DNA of 64,000 bases from Scleromitrula shiraiana (GCA_028455995.1 JABELC010000002.1:496001-560000); one strand, 5' to 3'. Shown: positions 48,194-59,651, counted from the stretch's first letter. The notes: generated by a model from the sequence alone, not told the origin. Program-made: numbers and translations.

Positions 48194-48614
48194 ATGTCTG
48201 CACTTGCATCAGAGATTAAACAGGAGGCAGATAGACCGACCATTCCAGAGTTTTCAAATGGCGAACCGACTATTGAGGATATCTGCGAGCTGGGCTATGA
48301 GAAGGAACTCGTGTGTTACGCCTTATATCACTCTGAGAATGATGCCCTATCCGCAGTTGATATTCTAATGAAGGTATCTAATTTATTCTATTCCGATTGT
48401 GATCCATCGATTACTATACTAATTTTTAGAATAGTTCGAAGCTCGATCTCCTCGCCAAGGTTATGAGAATCTAAGAACCCTTCTACAGCTAGCGCTTTGG
48501 GGAAATGGCTATAACCATGGTCAAACTATAAGGTCGATCTCTGAGGTAGGATATCTATGACATAAACTCTATGCACCTGTCTCGTTGACACGAATTTAGT
48601 TCCGATCTGCATAA
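48194..48614 (+). CDS. UBA-like small protein, paralogue A, three exons
   Basis: Exons 48194-48373, 48435-48545 and 48600-48614 encode 101 residues. Residues about 25-60 read IEDICELGYEKELVCYALYH then SENDALSAVDILMK, the three-helix UBA pattern with LGY in place of MGF. Exon 2 (FEARSPRQGYENLRTLLQLA, LWGNGYNHGQTIRSISE) resembles a second, weaker UBA-like unit. Exon 3 reads FRSA then TAA. Exon boundaries, phases and the FE-R / FR- junction residues match paralogue B (50780-52321), so the splicing is well supported. The immediate stop suggests loss of a longer C-terminal part; all three frames downstream stay open for about 100-140 bp. The function is unknown; UBA domains usually bind ubiquitin. 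Confidence 0.6.
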
Positions 48615-48784
48615 AGGCAAAAAGAAGCATCCTCGGTGGACTCAACTACAAATTTACACAAGAGTGGCAAGAGAAAAACACCTCCCGAGAATGGCATACG
48701 ACTACCTAGAGAGCCACCTCGCAGACCAAAAGCTACAAAGTAACGGATTCAAATAAAGCAAATCACCACCACAAAAACCCACAC

Positions 48785-49480
48785 ATGAGAACAAATGATG
48801 TCGAAGTCTTAAACATCACCGCCCAAGATCATGTTGTTGAGGGTTCTGACACCGATGATGCTAAATTACGGTGGGCAGAGGCCATCATTTTGCAATTAGA
48901 TATTAAGAAGCCTCCATTCACGATTGTGCATCAAAAGAAGATCCAGAACTATGAATGCTTAAGGAAAGCATTCCAAAACGAAAGAAATAGGGAAGCTGTA
49001 TGTCAACGAATATTATCGTTCGAAGCGAAAGGGTTCCCAGGCGCATCAAAATGCCTAAGAAGCCTTAGCCTCACAGCCCACATAAAACTGATTCTCGAAT
49101 GCAGTTGCTCTCAGACCCATTCGCGGGGCTTAAGTTATACAAGGATCGCATGTTTGGCGATACGAGAACTTGTAGAGAAAGATATCGAGCTATGGGAGAT
49201 GGATTGGGAGGCATCAACGAGTACAATCTGTGGCAACAACTCGTGTCGGCGGCCATCGCATCTTTTACTGGATAGTCGAGGAGATAGGGCAGCTCGCAAA
49301 GCTTGTCAAGCGAAAGCTAAAGCTAAAGCTAGGGTTGACAATGGTCAGCATGTTGGAGAATGCCATGGAGAATATCATACCCCACCATGCAGAAGAGACC
49401 TGACCCTTTCCACTGAAGGAGACAAAACTACAAAAGATAAAAGACCTGGGCTCGCCATTCGCCTACAATCCGAGTTGTAA
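48785..49480 (+). CDS. Orphan protein-like region, model uncertain
   Basis: The first ATG frame reads NDVEVLNITAQDHVVEGSDT, LRWAEAIILQLDIKKPPFTI, then CLRKAFQNERNREA. A strong donor (GTATGT at 48998) and an acceptor (GCAG ending 49104) allow a phase-0 join to LLSDPFAGLKLYKDRMFGDT and GLGGINEYNLWQQLVSAAIA, ending at TAG 49273-49275 (127 residues). Without splicing the frame runs to 49480 but becomes Cys/Arg-rich and less convincing. A third frame after 49270 reads IVEEIGQLAKLVKRK and MVSMLENAMENIIPHHAEET, so a frame change or another intron is possible. It may be a 3' part of the UBA-like gene A. AAAGCT triplication at about 49311-49331. No family is recognised. Confidence 0.35.
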   Translation: MRTNDVEVLNITAQDHVVEGSDTDDAKLRWAEAIILQLDIKKPPFTIVHQKKIQNYECLRKAFQNERNREAVCQRILSFEAKGFPGASKCLRSLSLTAHIKLILECSCSQTHSRGLSYTRIACLAIRELVEKDIELWEMDWEASTSTICGNNSCRRPSHLLLDSRGDRAARKACQAKAKAKARVDNGQHVGECHGEYHTPPCRRDLTLSTEGDKTTKDKRPGLAIRLQSEL

Positions 49481-50779
49481 TAGAGTTATCTATAACATCC
49501 AACTCGGCTCTTCGCTTCAACTCAAACCCTCACCTCAACTCAATCTTTCACTTCAACTCAATCTCTCACCCCGTTACTTTAACCCCCCACTTTAACACCT
49601 CTCACCTTCAACATCCTCAAAGTATATCTATATTTTGAACTTCTTAGATGGAGCATTGCATGTTAATTTCCAGTACTTTGTATATTTTCAGTGGCATTTG
49701 ATTTTAAATATTCCATTGAAGACTATCAGAGATCTAAAATTCAATAATAATGATTTAGATGTTTTATAGAATACAAATACGTTCTGCTCTAGTTGGGGGC
49801 CTATACAAAATACGGAAAATGCTATTGAGAACACTGAATCCATCAGATGAACCACCAACATACATATACTCAACTCTCAAATACTATAAATTCCGGCGGC
49901 TAGATTGAAATATCCAACAAAACTCAATATCAAGAGAATTTGCCATTATTCTACACACCTAGCTCATTACATCCATTCAAAAACTTCTCATCGACAAACA
50001 ATGACCAGGCTCTTCCTTCCTGTCACTTCATACCAGAATTTATCGCTGGTAAACTTAAGCAGTTCGAACAGTTGTCAATCATCTAAACGCCTCCTAGCTC
50101 CCGGACCTCTCGACTGCTGTTTCTGTTGGACTAGGAAATACTAATAAACGATTCATTGATGGGTGGAAGTTATTAAGATCGTTGGCAACGATCGATAGAA
50201 CGAATTGAAATAAGTCTGTTTAATGGAGGATCTTTCTGTATGCAATTGGCATTTCTCATTTCACTGTAGAGATGTATCATCTCAGGACACCCCTATAATG
50301 CTTAATGTTTTCGGACATGCAGCCTCAATATGATAAAAAATATCAAACATTATTATTCTCTAGCTATTTCGTTGGTGATGAGCAAGTGGCTCCTAAAATC
50401 GAGATAACCTACCTCCCTAGGACCCTTCCTTCCGTATTGGACATACAACTTGAACTTCCCCGGATCTCCTTCTATCATTATACATTTTTTATTGCATATC
50501 GATTGTTTTCTCTACATCAGTGCGCAAGAAGCTCTTTACTAGAGTGAATATGTTAATACATTTCCATAAGTGACGTCGTCTCTACCTTCAGTTTCAATAC
50601 TCGTTCTCTCTTCACTTCACTCCCTTCTTTATACAACTTTCTTCCCATCTTTACTATCAGTCCATCAATCTAGTTTTCTATTTATTTATTCTTTATTTAC
50701 CAATCAATTTCCAATTACAACTTCGATCTTTCCAAAGAATAAACACCAAACAATTTCACGTTTTGAAGTTGACACAATC
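49481..50779. other. Intergenic between the two UBA-like genes
   Basis: A CT-rich imperfect tandem (units like TCAACTCAATCTCTCACC) spans about 49498-49605. The last 230 bp before 50780 are C/T-rich with many TATTTATT motifs, a likely leader. No gene is visible. Confidence 0.5.
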
Positions 50780-52321
50780 ATGGCATTACATACACCACCA
50801 GCACCCCCTAAAGCAGAGTTGACTTTAAGCCATATCCTATCGATGGGATTTGATGAAGAACTTGCAAAATTTGCTATATACTGGTCAAAAAGCAGTGTCT
50901 TACATGCAATCAATACATTACTCAAGGTGGGGATTCCAAACCATCATCACATACTCTGGATATATTGCTAATCTCCCATCTTCATTTCATATAGTTCGAA
51001 AGCCGTGAAGTCAAGAGCAATATGACAAGTTTATTAGAATTCGCACTGTTCGTTACAAAGAACAACAGTCTCGAGGCTATTAAAATTCTTGCTGGTGTAT
51101 GTTTATACGGTCCACTGTTTGTAATATTGGGGGTAAAGACTGATATCAATCTGTGTGTCGTTCTAGTTTCGCAACTTAAGATTGAATGCCCGTGACGACG
51201 GTGCTGATGAAACTTCAACAACTGCTGTCCTGGAAAATTCAAAACTCAGTATAGCAGGGAAAGAAAACGAACAATTATATTTTCATCAGATGAATCAAGA
51301 GTCGATATTCACTGGTAGTATGGCATCCAATGTCCTGGAGAAATACATTGGTTCAAAAACACTGCCGGATCTTGGGGTTCGGCTCGAAACTTTGAGGTTC
51401 GATCACCCTGAATCGAAAGCATTCTTGGAGAGTCCCCTAGTGGATACAGTAGGAAGCCCGGAACTCTCTATGGCATCTGGAGCTCAGCGATTGTTCAAAA
51501 AGATTGCAGGCGAAATGAAATTAGAACCGAATGTCATTTATTACCAGGTACCAAACACCCGGGAAAAAGATGCTACGGCAATCCTCCTAAGTGACCGTCT
51601 CACGATTGACTCATTATGTAGCCCGAATAGTCGCAACATTGGCCAAGAATTAGAGCAAAATTTAATTGAAGCCACCGGTCAGAAGGATATAAAACTCGAA
51701 GAATGGAACATAACAACACCATCACTGATACCATCACTGAAGACAGGCGTTCGAGATCATGTCTCCCCAAATGAGAAGACCAATAAAGTTTCCACGCTTC
51801 CCAATCCATCGACCGAGGGTAGCAGCAATAATAAAGCTTCAATACCTACCAAGATCAGAATTTCAAAAGCAGCTATGACGGAAAATCAGCCGTCAGGTTT
51901 CATCCATACTCCTACTTCCACTCCTACATTGATTCTCAAACGCAAGCATGTATCACTTGAACCCGGCGAGCCCAACAAAGAAGCTATAAAACGAAAGATA
52001 AATAACACTCAAGAAAAACCAACCACTTCAACTCCCACCACCACCCTGCTTCAAAACTCAACACCAATAATCACACCCATTCCAATATCAAACCTCGAAC
52101 CCGTGCATACATACATCCATGGAAGACGGATAACGCTACCAGAGAGTTCTAGAGCAGGAGACAACCCGCGCCCAAGAAAAATCACCCAATTCACCGCATA
52201 CCAACGTACAGTCCCCAGAAATCGTAGGGACTCTGAACAAATTCGACTGGGCCACGTCAATTCTCTCACAATTCTCTCACAATTCTCTCACAATTCGCCC
52301 CCAAACTGCTATCCTCTCTAA
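50780..52321 (+). CDS. UBA-domain protein, paralogue B, three exons
   Basis: Exons 50780-50926, 50995-51096 and 51167-52321 encode 467 residues. Residues about 14-49 (ELTLSHILSMGFDEELAKFA, IYWSKSSVLHAINTLLK) form a good UBA domain with the MGF loop. Exon 2 (MTSLLEFALFVTKNNSLEAI, KILAG) is a weaker UBA-like repeat. Both introns are phase 0 and at the same positions as in paralogue A. The long third exon is mostly disordered: ETSTTAVLENSKLSIAGKEN, then a semi-ordered part (ASNVLEKYIGSKTLPDLGVR, LSMASGAQRLFKKIAGEMKL), then Thr/Pro/Ser-rich sequence and RKITQFTAYQRTVPRNRRDS. It ends after three ATTCTCTCACA repeats. The role is unknown; ubiquitin binding is only a family expectation. Confidence 0.65.
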
Positions 52322-53685
52322 ACATACCCTCACAAATCCTTACTCCCTCCCAAGCCGCCTGCTCCACGAACTTCCACCTTATCCATTCCAATGCCCCCCC
52401 CCCCCATTCAGCAAACCCTAACCCGTCTCGAAAGCCGCTCCTTCCCCCCCAAACCCAACCCAACCCAACATCCCGCTTCTTCCAACCCTCATCACCATCC
52501 ACGAAAGCAACTGTCCCTGCGGCGTCCAAACCCACACGTTCCGCATCGAGATGGTTCCGCATCGAGATTGCAAAAGCCGTGTTTCTTAGTCAAGCCAATA
52601 CACAACATATGGGAATCCGCGCTCTGAGGAATAGATTCTCAAGCGGGCGCGCAACGCGGCGTGGTTGTGGGCCGGAAATGCGGAAACGAGGAAACGAGGA
52701 GTGTATACGATGGTGGTATTTTGTGGGGCGCACTTAGAGATGCATGGGAGGTGTGTTACGCGGTTGCTAGGATGGAGATAGATAAGGGCGTAATGCGGAG
52801 GAGCTTGCGGGTATGGGATATTGAGTGAGTGAATGAGTGAATGAATGAAGTGTTGGGGGGACAATACGTTCGTTAGCTGCTAAGCAGGTGGGTCACGATG
52901 AGAAGAAATGAGAAGAAATGAGAAGAAATGAGAAGAAATGAGAAGAAATGTTCTGTGGGTAGTGGTAGGTAGGTAGTAAGAGGGTGGATGAGGATGAGGA
53001 TGAGGATGAGGATGAGGATGAGATGGTGGTGAGGTTGCCACTGGGGCCGGCTGTGGAAGAGAGAGAGAGAGAGAGAGAGAGAATAAATCGATGAGTTAGT
53101 TGGGTGAGAGTCGGACAGGATATGATGTGTTGTGATGTGATGTGTTGTGTTGTGTTGGGAGGTGAATGGGATTGCTTGGGTTGGGTGGGTGGTAGGGATG
53201 CTATTTTTGGATGTTTAGTTTGATGGTTTTTGTGAATATATATATATATATATAGATATAGATATATATATGTATTCATACAACAGCTGGATTTAATTTA
53301 GATGAATATTTATTTATTTAACATGTTTAGTTATTATTGTTTCAACATCAATCGAAATCGAAGCATTTTAAAAAGCAAGCACTACCACAATTTATAGAAA
53401 GTACATTTATTTATTTGTTTGTTTATTTATTTCAAATTAAACAGATCACAACTCATGGAGAAACGATGAATATCGAAAATTATTAGCTTTGTATTTTATT
53501 TTACAAATCCGGGATATCATATCATATCATATCATATCATATATGCCTATATCTCACTCGCCAATCATTAAAGGATCAAAAATATTTTCGTCCCCATCCA
53601 TCCGCCCTCCAATAATGCAAATCGAATCAAATCGAATCAAATCAAATCAAATCAAATCCAACGCAAACACACAACCATCCATACA
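52322..53685. other. GC-rich open frame relic, then microsatellite cluster
   Basis: 52322-52828 is GC-rich and stays open in the frame of paralogue B apart from TGA 52625-52627; its last part reads SVYDGGILWGALRDAWEVCY and ARMEIDKGVMRRSLRVWDIE before TGA 52826-52828. A C11-12 run lies at about 52393-52404. From 52900 the DNA is a cluster of tandems: AGAAGAAATG x5 (52901-52950), GATGAG (52987-53023), (GA)n (53057-53082), (AT)n near 53237-53270, CATAT (53513-53542), ATCAA (about 53622-53658). No gene in the tandem part. Confidence 0.5.
52901..52950. repeat. AGAAGAAATG tandem, five units
   Basis: Five exact copies of a 10-bp unit, first of a run of different microsatellites up to 53660. Confidence 0.95.
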
Positions 53686-54638
53686 TTACATAGCAGCATA
53701 AGCAACAGCGGCCGCCGCACCCCCAATAACCCACTGCGCCTTCGCAGTAATCATGGGCATAGCGCCGGTCGAAACCGAAGTTGCAGCCGACGCATTAGCA
53801 GCGCCGGCTGATTTTTCAGCAGCGCCCGAACCGGTCGCGGACGCGGACGCGGACGCGCCCGACGAAGAAGCGGTTCCGGTGGTGGAGGGACCGGCGGTAA
53901 TGGTTACGGGGACGGCGGTGAGCACGGTGGAGATGTTGGGGATGGTGGTTACGGCGGCCGAGGAGAAGGTGGTGCTGCCGACGGATTCGACGACGGTTGC
54001 GCTGCAGACGCCGGAGGTCGACGAGGTGATGGTGCAGCCTACTCCGTAGATCCTGTGGTGGGGATTTGGTTAGTATTGTTATTTATTTTTTTATTTATTT
54101 TTTTATTTTTTTATTTTTATTTTGACTACTTTTAAATCTCGGGAGGACTTACTCGGCAAATCCAGCATCGAAAGCGCTATCCTGAGAAGCGGAAGTGTAG
54201 CTGGCGATACTGGTAGCGGCTTCGGAGAAAGTATAGGTGTAGTGGACGGTGGAAGGGCCCTGGGTGAAGGTGAAGGAAGGTGGGACACCGCACTCGTTGT
54301 CGAAGTCGCCGAAGGAGCCGTCAAAGGGGTCGGCTGTTGTGGTTGCGACGGCAGAGCTGCTGGAGGAGGCACAGGTTATGGAGTAAGTTGTTGCGGATTT
54401 GTCCTGGGTTTGGTGTTAGAATGGATGTGGACGGGGGATATTGGAAGGGTGGGTGGGATTTGGTGTTGGATGGGAGGAGAGGAGATGATGGGAAATATCT
54501 TACAGATGCGATGATAGAACCAACGAGGGGTTGGGAATCAAATCCAACGAGGTAGAGATCGACGACACTGCTTGTTGGTGCTGGGGCGGCATTTACCATA
54601 CCCATAAGGACCATAGCAGCGATAGTTGACTTGTACAT
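53686..54638 (-). CDS. Secreted, probably GPI-anchored Ser/Thr/Ala-rich protein, three exons
   Basis: Exons 54638-54504, 54403-54153 and 54052-53686 encode 250 residues. An N-terminal signal peptide is clear (MYKSTIAAMVLMGMVNAAPA, cut likely after NAA or APA). The middle part has paired cysteines (YSITCASSS, DNECGVPPSFTFTQGPSTVH, YGVGCTITSSTSGVCSATVV). Residues 170-225 are Ser/Thr/Ala/Gly-rich, a likely O-glycosylated stalk (STTGTASSSGASASASATGS). The end MITAKAQWVIGGAAAAVAYA is hydrophobic, as in GPI-anchor signals. Resembles small fungal cell-wall proteins of unknown role. Introns are GTAAGA...CAG (100 bp) and GTAAGT...CAG (100 bp). GC content of exon 3 is higher than around it. Confidence 0.85.
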
Positions 54639-56338
54639 CTTTTCTTTTCTTTTCTAAAGATTTTATATAGAAAGTAAAAATTTGGAATGAATGAATGAAT
54701 GAGTGGTATTAAAAAGTTAAAGTTAAAATGAAAATGAAAATACTATACTTTTTGTATTATAGACGTAGTAACGACTGTATGGAGGTAGTAAGGACTGTAT
54801 ATATGTATGTATATAGAAGTAAAGTAAAGTAACGAAGACGAAGACGAGAGAGAAAAGTGAAAATCCGGAGAGAACACAAGAGGATATTAAATAAAAATAA
54901 ATAGAAACCCGGGGGGCCCTCATTCAATCAGTATCAATATTTGCCTGATCTCACCTCACTTCACTTCACTTCACTTCACCTTAGCTTGTGCTCTCTCGCG
55001 TCTACAGACCTTTCTTGATCCATTCATCTTTCCTTTCTTTCTTTCCCATACCCATACCCATACCCATACCAATACCATCTCCGTACTGTACAACCAACTA
55101 ATTAACATTTCCAGGTTTAGTTAATTAAGCTTAAAAAGAAAATCCCTGATAAGTTAGTATTAGTAGAACCTGGTTTGGAGTACTTTTTTCAATATTTTCT
55201 TTATTCATATATATCATTTTTATTTTATCCATGGATACGAGAATATTATTATTATTAAATCATTGAAGATTCCACATCGAAGAGATATCGTCCAATAATG
55301 ATCGTACATGACAGCGGGTAATGGACCCCGAGATCCCTAGATATTGAACGCTTAAATACTTGGCACACTTTTTTTTAGGGGCAAGATCATCTATATAGTA
55401 GGTAGTAGCCCTGCAGGTTTATTATTATAATCATTGTGCGAGCGAGTCTATTCGGTGAATATGAATGGATCGATCGATCGCTAAGTGATAGGTTAGGGAG
55501 TTGTTCTTGCTGGAGAGTGGTTGATTACTCTAGTATATGTAGTGGTGGGTTATTTGAATAGATAATATATTATATATATTATATTCTATATAGTCTATAG
55601 AAAAAGTTTCTTCAATATTATTATTTTGAAGTGGGATAAGGATAAAGAAAGATAAATAAATCAAGAGTGAGACAGAACCATGCTTAAACAGTATAAGCTC
55701 CAGGCACCAGCGCAGGGACCACCTTGAATTTTGTCTTTTGTCTACTAGTACTCGAGTAGCGGATCTTGCCAATGTGTGTCCTTGGATTCGGTAAATGATA
55801 ACACGACCAATTAAGGAAGGTTCTAGGTTTTAGGTTCTGGGTTCTAGGTTTTCTAGATTAAATTGAGCCTCGCTTACTGGTTTTACTGGTTTTGTTATCC
55901 CTCCTTACATTTGATTCCGTGTTGCTTTTGCTTTTGGGTTTTGATTGGTGTGGTGGATGTGGGTTGATTGTACTTGGCTGGTTTACCTTCGAATCGTTTA
56001 GTATGATGGATGCTAGATAGATAGAGTATGTGTCGATCGTCTTACTTGATTTAAAGCTTGGCTTGAAGATACTACACATGCAATTGATGACATTTGAATA
56101 ATGTATTATATGTATTATATGTATTATATGTATTATATGTATTATATGTATTATATGTATTATATGTATTATATGTATTATATGTATTATATGTATTATA
56201 TGTATTATATGTATTATATGTTTTATATGTTTTATATGTTTTATATGTATTTGAGATGAATAAGTTAAAAGTATCGCTCAAGTTACATAGGTTAGATCAT
56301 CTAATCTAATAGAATCTAATCCTACCCAACGAACTCAC
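54639..56338. other. Intergenic with 9-bp minisatellite
   Basis: 1.7 kb. Holds CCATAC and CTTCA tandems (about 55046-55073 and 54955-54980), an (ATT)n run near 55245-55257, short AT palindromes near 55563-55585, and the TATTATATG array at 56099-56250. Frames over the array are repeat translations. No gene is visible. Confidence 0.6.
56099..56250. repeat. TATTATATG minisatellite, about 16 units
   Basis: Thirteen or so near-perfect 9-bp units followed by three variant TTTTATATG units. Because 9 is a multiple of 3, both strands stay open and give false Tyr-Val-Leu and Asn-Thr-Tyr repeats. Confidence 0.95.
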
Positions 56339-59073
56339 TTATTCAGTGACCTTTTTTCCATGTCTAGCATTCCACAATGCATCCTTCTTCAAGCTCGCAT
56401 TATCCTTAATGCCCAAAGTATTCTTCTTTCTCGACCTATTAACTGTCGGACCTCTCTTCTTCCTCTCCTTATTCTGTACCTCCAAATCCCTCTTTGGTAA
56501 ATGTCCCGCAACACACTTCCCGCCCTTCCAAGCCGCCGTCGCAGCAGCTTCCCAAACCTTCTCCACATCCCCAATCATATCCCCAGTCCAAAACAATCTA
56601 CAATCTGCCTTCTCAGCTACATATTGCGCTGGCAAACCATCCTTTACATTATCCCTTAAAATCTGATCTTTAAAATTAATCGACGTAGCCGTACTCCTCG
56701 AACTCGGTAACGTGGTAAGTCGATTCAAAATTGCTTTATCCTCCGGAGTCGCATTTGGAGAGTTGGCGGCTAAGTGTACATAGTAGTAAATGTTGTCAAA
56801 GGAGAGAACTTGTGCGCCTTTTACGCCGCCGACGGCCTGGATGTGTGATTTGTGAGGACGACCGCCCATGGCGATGGATTTTACGCCCGCTTGGATTCGC
56901 ATGAATTCGCTGAAGAGAGTGCATGTTGAGGCGCAGTACCCATCGTAGAGCATGATGATATTCTCTGCAGCGAAGGGTTGAGTGAGGTTCCTGAGGGAGC
57001 CATAACCGGATATTTCGATTCCTAAGCCGTAAGTTGAGTTGATTGTTAATAGGGGATCGTCAAGATTCCAACGCGTGAGAGAGGTGAAATTATCGGTTTT
57101 GTAGGGGTGAGGAGCGAATTTGGATTCGTAGGTGGGGAAAGGTTGGTTGGTTAGATTATAATCGTAGCGGTAGTTGAACCAACTTTCATATTTATTGATC
57201 ATATCTGCTGAAGCTGTGTTTGGATCAACTTGTATATCTGTTAGTATAAGAAGTGGACAAGAGCTCGCCAGAAAACTTACAATCGGCGGTAATATCTGCT
57301 GCAAATATTTTGGAGATAGTCAAAAACGCATCATTTTCTCTAATTCTGCTAAAACCATCTTGAACAATGTGAGGGAAAAGTTGTCTAAACAGGTCGTAAC
57401 CTTGCAAAATGTAACCTCCTGCATTAGCGCTAAGATCGATGACCAATTTTGTCTTTCCATCTCGAACAGCATCAGCTAGGAAAGCTTTAGCTACAGCTTG
57501 GAATTCGGCAATTGACTCAGACTCGAATGCCAAAACACTCAATACGGCAACATCTTCAAATCCTGGATCGCTGAGATAGTATCCGGATACTATGGTATCC
57601 TCTGTTGTGACAACAGGTACAGGATATCCTGGAGCCGTGACAAGTGGAGCAGCTGGAGAAGCTGAAGAAGCTACAGACGCTACGGTTTTCGCGGTGGTTG
57701 GAACGCAAAACTTTTGGTAAAATGAGTTTCCATCTGTAACTCCGGTGAAATCTCCCTTAACGCTGGCAAAATTTGGAAAACTTGTTGTAGTCTTGTTTTT
57801 GAAAGTGAATGTGGTATTTGCGCCAGGATAAATGTAACGAATACGACCACCTCCAGCAAAGTAACCAGTAGGAATTCCTAAATTGCGACGTGAGAATCGC
57901 CCTAACTATGTAATGAGGAAACGAAGAAAATAGGCACTCACCTGCTGCTGCATATGCTTTCTCATAGAACATAGTATTGTAAGCAGCATCGGCATCTTGG
58001 TTGAAGGATGCTTGAAAGATCCAATCCTCGACATACTTGACAGCATCAACTCCGTTAATTTTGGTGACCTCAGAAGCCTCGGACGGTGCAGCAGTGTAGT
58101 CCTCTGTGAAACCAAATCAGGGTTCTATTTCAATTTTATGAATAGATTAGTTAAACTCACCATATATGAAAATCTTTGGAATCTCAACTCCGTCCCTACT
58201 AATAGATACAAGTGATCTTTGACGACGCCATTCGAAGGCTTTCGCAAGTAAATCTGGGTAGATGACAAAATGTCCATCGTGTGAAAGGGCAAAAATTTGA
58301 TAAAGATCTTGTTGAAATGCATATTCATTGATATATTTTCCACTCTGAAGTTTAGATTTGATTGAAGCAAGTTTGCCAAATACATCAAGTGGAGGGTAAA
58401 AATAATGCTTGGGGTCCTTGAGATCAGAGGTATCTGTCAAGTTAGTATAACGTTCAAAGTGTCCATAGCATCTCAAACCAAATTCCCATGCAACGTTTTG
58501 ATGATATCGTAGAGATGATGGGCTGTTTGAGGAGTCAAAGTTCTGTCTCTGAACTCACCAGATTGCCATTCAATATAAGGCTCTAAATCATTAACGAATG
58601 CAAGCGCTGCAGTTTTATTCAATGGAACAGAGTTGAGACAATCATGTGCTAATTGAGCATCAACCGTTGGTGTTGCTAAATTTGAGAGAGATGTTAGCTT
58701 GGGAATCACTAGATTAACGGGTAGAATATAATTATGTGGATTTTTGAAGGTGGTTTGAGTTGGTTGTGTCATAAAATTGTACTCCAACAACTTCGAACAG
58801 CAAACCCAGAAAAGTCTTCTAACTTTTGAACTTGTCCGCAATGAGGATGATGTGAGGGAGAAGCCAATGAAATTTGCAGGGTATTTAGATATATAAAAAC
58901 TTGCCTGATGGTGTTGCAAGTCTCGCAACAGATGCAAGACTGCTTACTACGCCGCATGCTTGAAGTGTAGAAGTAGGCGTTTTGGAGCTACTAGAAGAAT
59001 GGCTAGCAGGACTTGCACATACTGTGTTTAGTCCAACTAGAGTAGCAAAAAGCGACACTGTATGGAAATGCAT
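56339..59073 (-). CDS. S41-family (tail-specific) protease-like secreted protein, six exons
   Basis: Exons 59073-58905, 58675-58559, 58433-58161, 58103-57942, 57877-57281 and 57228-56339 encode 735 residues. A signal peptide starts MHFHTVSLFATLVGLNTVCA. Intron 1 has a GC donor (G|GCAAGT) and TTTAG acceptor; the join gives RLATPSATPTVDAQLAHDCL. Later joins give EWQSDTSDLKDPKHYFYPPL and KIFIYEDYTAAPSEASEVTK. The S41 catalytic half lies at about 390-620: TKLVIDLSANAGGYILQGYD and NIIMLYDGYCASTCTLFSEF (nucleophile Ser in YCASTC), then MGGRPHKSHIQAVGGVKGAQ. A lysine-rich tail (KRDLEVQNKERKKRGPTVNR) follows. The last acceptor may instead be 9 bp upstream (57237). Fungal members of this family are secreted; substrates are unknown. 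Confidence 0.87.
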
Positions 59074-59651
59074 TCTGGAGGATGATATGAAAGTGTCAAG
59101 CAGAAAGCTTTGGACCACCAGACAACAATATATAGAAAGAAACTTGGAGCAAAGTGGGGGATACGAAGGTGAATTGTATCCATGTTATCATCTCATATAC
59201 GATTCGTATACAAGATAATGACCAAGAACTACTCAGTACCATATTGGCAGGTCCCCTTTGCAATGGTAATTCATATCTTCACACCTTCTCTATTAGGAAA
59301 GGCGTCATATTCCGACATCGTTAAACATGGGATTTATTTGATAGATATTGATAGATATTGATAATAGATTTGATGGATAGATATTGATAATGGATTTGGT
59401 GGATAAATTTGGAGGATAAATTTGGAACCCGAAATCCAATTCAATTCCTACTGGTCTGTACCTGAAATATCATCGTGGTGAATATGTCGCCAAGGGAGGG
59501 GAAGTCCGAAGTGGTCTACATATTGATAAAAAAAATACAAAATAACCACCTGGGCACCAACGATATCTAAGTGATGTGCATATATTGAATGTACCGGCAC
59601 TAAGGTCCTGAACGGTTGTTGACGGTCAAGGAGAGATAATTGAAGGAAGAA

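Noticed and set aside
53753..54049. 98-codon + strand frame, Ala/Val-rich
   Set aside because: Antisense of exon 3 of the GPI-protein gene, whose exons, signal peptide and anchor signal are coherent on the minus strand.
56072..56309. Open frames on both strands encoding Tyr-Val-Leu or Asn-Thr-Tyr repeats
   Set aside because: They are translations of the 9-bp TATTATATG array; the unit length keeps every frame open.
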